From a filamentous cyanobacterium ESFC-1 (lineage in GTDB: Bacteria; Cyanobacteriota; Cyanobacteriia; Cyanobacteriales; Spirulinaceae): DNA of 64,000 bases. Every line of letters begins with the position of its first letter. The stretch's first letter is position 1. Location of the stretch: positions 4,885,059 through 4,949,058 of the forward strand of contig KB904821.1 of the NCBI GenBank assembly GCA_000380225.1, given 5' to 3'. A program made the translations under genes and the position numbers. The notes beneath the pieces are model-generated. The model saw only the letters and a list, made by a program, of their open reading frames with translations, was not told the origin of the DNA and searched no databases. Shown in pieces: positions 62,443 to 64,000 of this stretch.

Positions 62443-64000
62443 ATGGGTTCTCTATCACGCTTTTGGCACTTACTTCGTCAAACCCGCTCCAACCCTGACC
62501 AACCCCCTCAAACCCCACCCCTACAAACCTTCATCCTCGAACCCATACTTACCCCCTCCGGCATCGTAGACAGTCCCGGAGACGACACCCCAGACCTCGA
62601 CCCCCTCGACCTCGACCTTGACGACATAATCCCCACCGACTCCCCAGAAACCGACGACAGCGACATCGACATCATCCCCTTCGCCCCAACCGAACAACCC
62701 GAACTCTTCACCAGTGGTTACTTCACCGTCGATGACACCGGACAAGTCACCATCGACTACCTCTACGACGGCGGGACTTATGAAGGCGAACTAGCAATAT
62801 TTAGTCTTGAGGGCATGGAAGACTACGAACCCGGTTCCGACGAATTTATCCTCGAAGCCGCCCGTCGCGCCCTAGCTGGCGATACCGAAAACAGCGGCCA
62901 CATCGTCATCTCCGACGCAGACGAAGGGGCAAGATTTAACACCTTCTTCGATGGTCACAACAGCAATCGCGGCGAATACAACCGTCCCACCACCGTACAG
63001 ATGCAAGCCGGAGACCGTTTCGCCATCATGCTCGTTCCCAAAGGCACAGTACAGGAAATGTACACAACCCTGCAAAACGAAGGCGGACTCGCTCACAATA
63101 TGCAGCCCCTATTCTCCCTGTCTACCGCCAACCCCGAAGACGGAATGCAGATGGGACAAATCGCCGATGTCCTTGGAGATGGACACACCTTCGTCATGGA
63201 AGATGTCCGCATTGATGGCAGAACTGACCGCGATTATAACGACATGATCTTTCAAATCAAAGGCGCAACCGGAGAAGCCGCCCTCCTCGACGACGTAATC
63301 GACCCCGCCAAAGACTGGCGCGAAACCGAAGTCGGTCAAGCCCTCATCACCTATGCCGTGTTTGACCCCGAAAGCGATGAAACCGCCATCATCACCGATG
63401 ACCTGGCGGATACTGTAAGATATGCAGTCGAACGGGATAGCGACATCACCGCTTATGACCCTGCCACCCTTGAAGAATCTCATAACTGGGTTGTCGGCGT
63501 GAGTGGTTTAGAACTCGAAGACAGCTTATTTACCCTCCTCGAAGCCGAAAACCTGGGAGAAACCGGCCATCTACCCCATACCTACGTTTGGCAATTCAAC
63601 TCCGAATTAAACTCAGCTCAAATTCATCAAAAACTCGACGGCATATCCGGTATTGAATTCGCTTATCCCCTCATCAATCACAACCATCAATCTCGCTCTC
63701 TCTTGCCAGATAACACCGACTTGTGGCATCTCCACAACACCGGACAACTCGGCGGTACAGAGGGAGAAGATATCAGCGCCCTGCCCATCTGGAAGATGAA
63801 CTACACCGGAGAAGGCGTAACTGTAGCGGTAGTGGACGATGGTTTGTATTATGACCATCCCGACTTACAATCCTCCTATCGTCCTGACCTCAGTCGAGAC
63901 TTTTATGAAGGCGGGGGACGAGATGGTTTCCGCATCTATGACAACGACCCCTCGCCTTATATCGGTCGCTCGTTTGGTTTATTGCGTGATACTACAGCAT
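62443..64000 (+). CDS. DUF4114-subtilisin (S8 proprotein-convertase-like) protease, 5' part
   Basis: 519 residues are present and the gene runs off the right edge. GAGG precedes the ATG. No signal peptide is seen. Residues about 30-90 are Pro/Asp-rich. About 90-285 carry a beta-rich region ending with VRIDGRTDRDYNDMIFQI, the DUF4114 motif. A propeptide-like stretch (about 380-430) leads to the start of a subtilisin domain: LWHLHNTGQLGG, then VAVVDDGLYYDHPDL with the catalytic Asp. DNDPSPY follows, but the His and Ser motifs lie beyond the window. A secreted, calcium-dependent protease is likely. Confidence 0.8.
   Translation, partial: MGSLSRFWHLLRQTRSNPDQPPQTPPLQTFILEPILTPSGIVDSPGDDTPDLDPLDLDLDDIIPTDSPETDDSDIDIIPFAPTEQPELFTSGYFTVDDTGQVTIDYLYDGGTYEGELAIFSLEGMEDYEPGSDEFILEAARRALAGDTENSGHIVISDADEGARFNTFFDGHNSNRGEYNRPTTVQMQAGDRFAIMLVPKGTVQEMYTTLQNEGGLAHNMQPLFSLSTANPEDGMQMGQIADVLGDGHTFVMEDVRIDGRTDRDYNDMIFQIKGATGEAALLDDVIDPAKDWRETEVGQALITYAVFDPESDETAIITDDLADTVRYAVERDSDITAYDPATLEESHNWVVGVSGLELEDSLFTLLEAENLGETGHLPHTYVWQFNSELNSAQIHQKLDGISGIEFAYPLINHNHQSRSLLPDNTDLWHLHNTGQLGGTEGEDISALPIWKMNYTGEGVTVAVVDDGLYYDHPDLQSSYRPDLSRDFYEGGGRDGFRIYDNDPSPYIGRSFGLLRDTTA

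Overview
The window is chromosome from a cyanobacterium, most likely a filamentous one. It carries apcF (allophycocyanin core), glnA behind a textbook NtcA promoter, chlH, ftrC, ycf46, mntCAB, a FurC/PerR-like regulator and many families seen mainly in cyanobacteria (DUF1517, DUF4058, DUF29, YbjN, Mo-nitro_C). The octamer GCGATCGC (HIP1) is very frequent, and intergenic spaces are full of tandem heptamers of the CCAATAA/CAAATAA type, the short tandem repeats typical of filamentous cyanobacteria. No rRNA, tRNA or CRISPR array was seen.

Layout. 1-8.9 kb: a truncated Ser/Thr multi-kinase, a DUF1517 membrane protein, a small ribbon-helix-helix gene with a striking -1 frameshift signal, apcF, glnA, a methyltransferase and a tandem pair of secreted paralogues. 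8.9-12.1 kb: a cobalt ECF transporter operon (cbiMNQO, minus strand) behind a cobalamin riboswitch. 12.3-15.2 kb: the manganese ABC transporter mntCAB. 15.6-31 kb: housekeeping and small conserved genes (DUF4058, DUF4279, YbjN, lipoate ligase-like, Deg protease, ftrC, DUF309, GT87, GDPD, TPR, a Ser/Thr kinase with YARHG, ilvC, Mo-nitro_C, ycf46, two lipoproteins, a hydrolase pair). 31-43 kb: cobI, a FecR protein with a huge Asn-Pro-Gly-Gly repeat, an outer-membrane barrel, a Fur-family regulator, bestrophin, larE, three tandem DUF29 genes, a pterin dehydratase and an LpxB-like protein. 43.2-47.6 kb: chlH with a structured leader.

47.6-52.7 kb is an accessory island. Its first 3.6 kb lack HIP1 sites, unlike the rest of the window. 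It holds an AIPR-family protein behind two copies of a 14-bp inverted repeat, a decayed ORF, and an overlapping ATPase/TOPRIM pair resembling PARIS (AriA/AriB) or split-OLD phage defence. A graveyard of antitoxin-like genes and fragments follows (HicB, a chimeric antitoxin, a DUF1778 tail). 52.7-55.2 kb is a small polysaccharide cluster (WcaF-like acetyltransferase, two GT2). 55.6-64 kb carries a MerA/Lpd-like flavoprotein, a hydrolase, a NUDIX protein, an M3 oligopeptidase, a frameshifted membrane-protein gene and the 5' part of a DUF4114-subtilisin gene.

The most interesting observations are these. (1) A GGGAAAG slippery heptamer lies 5 nt before a 12-bp perfect stem, exactly where the RHH gene needs a -1 shift to continue into its coiled coil. 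(2) The AIPR + ATPase + TOPRIM module has an unusual paired operator. (3) The chlH leader can form mutually exclusive hairpins. (4) Palindromic elements sit nested in the loops of other palindromes. (5) Several genes take their start codon from tandem heptamers.
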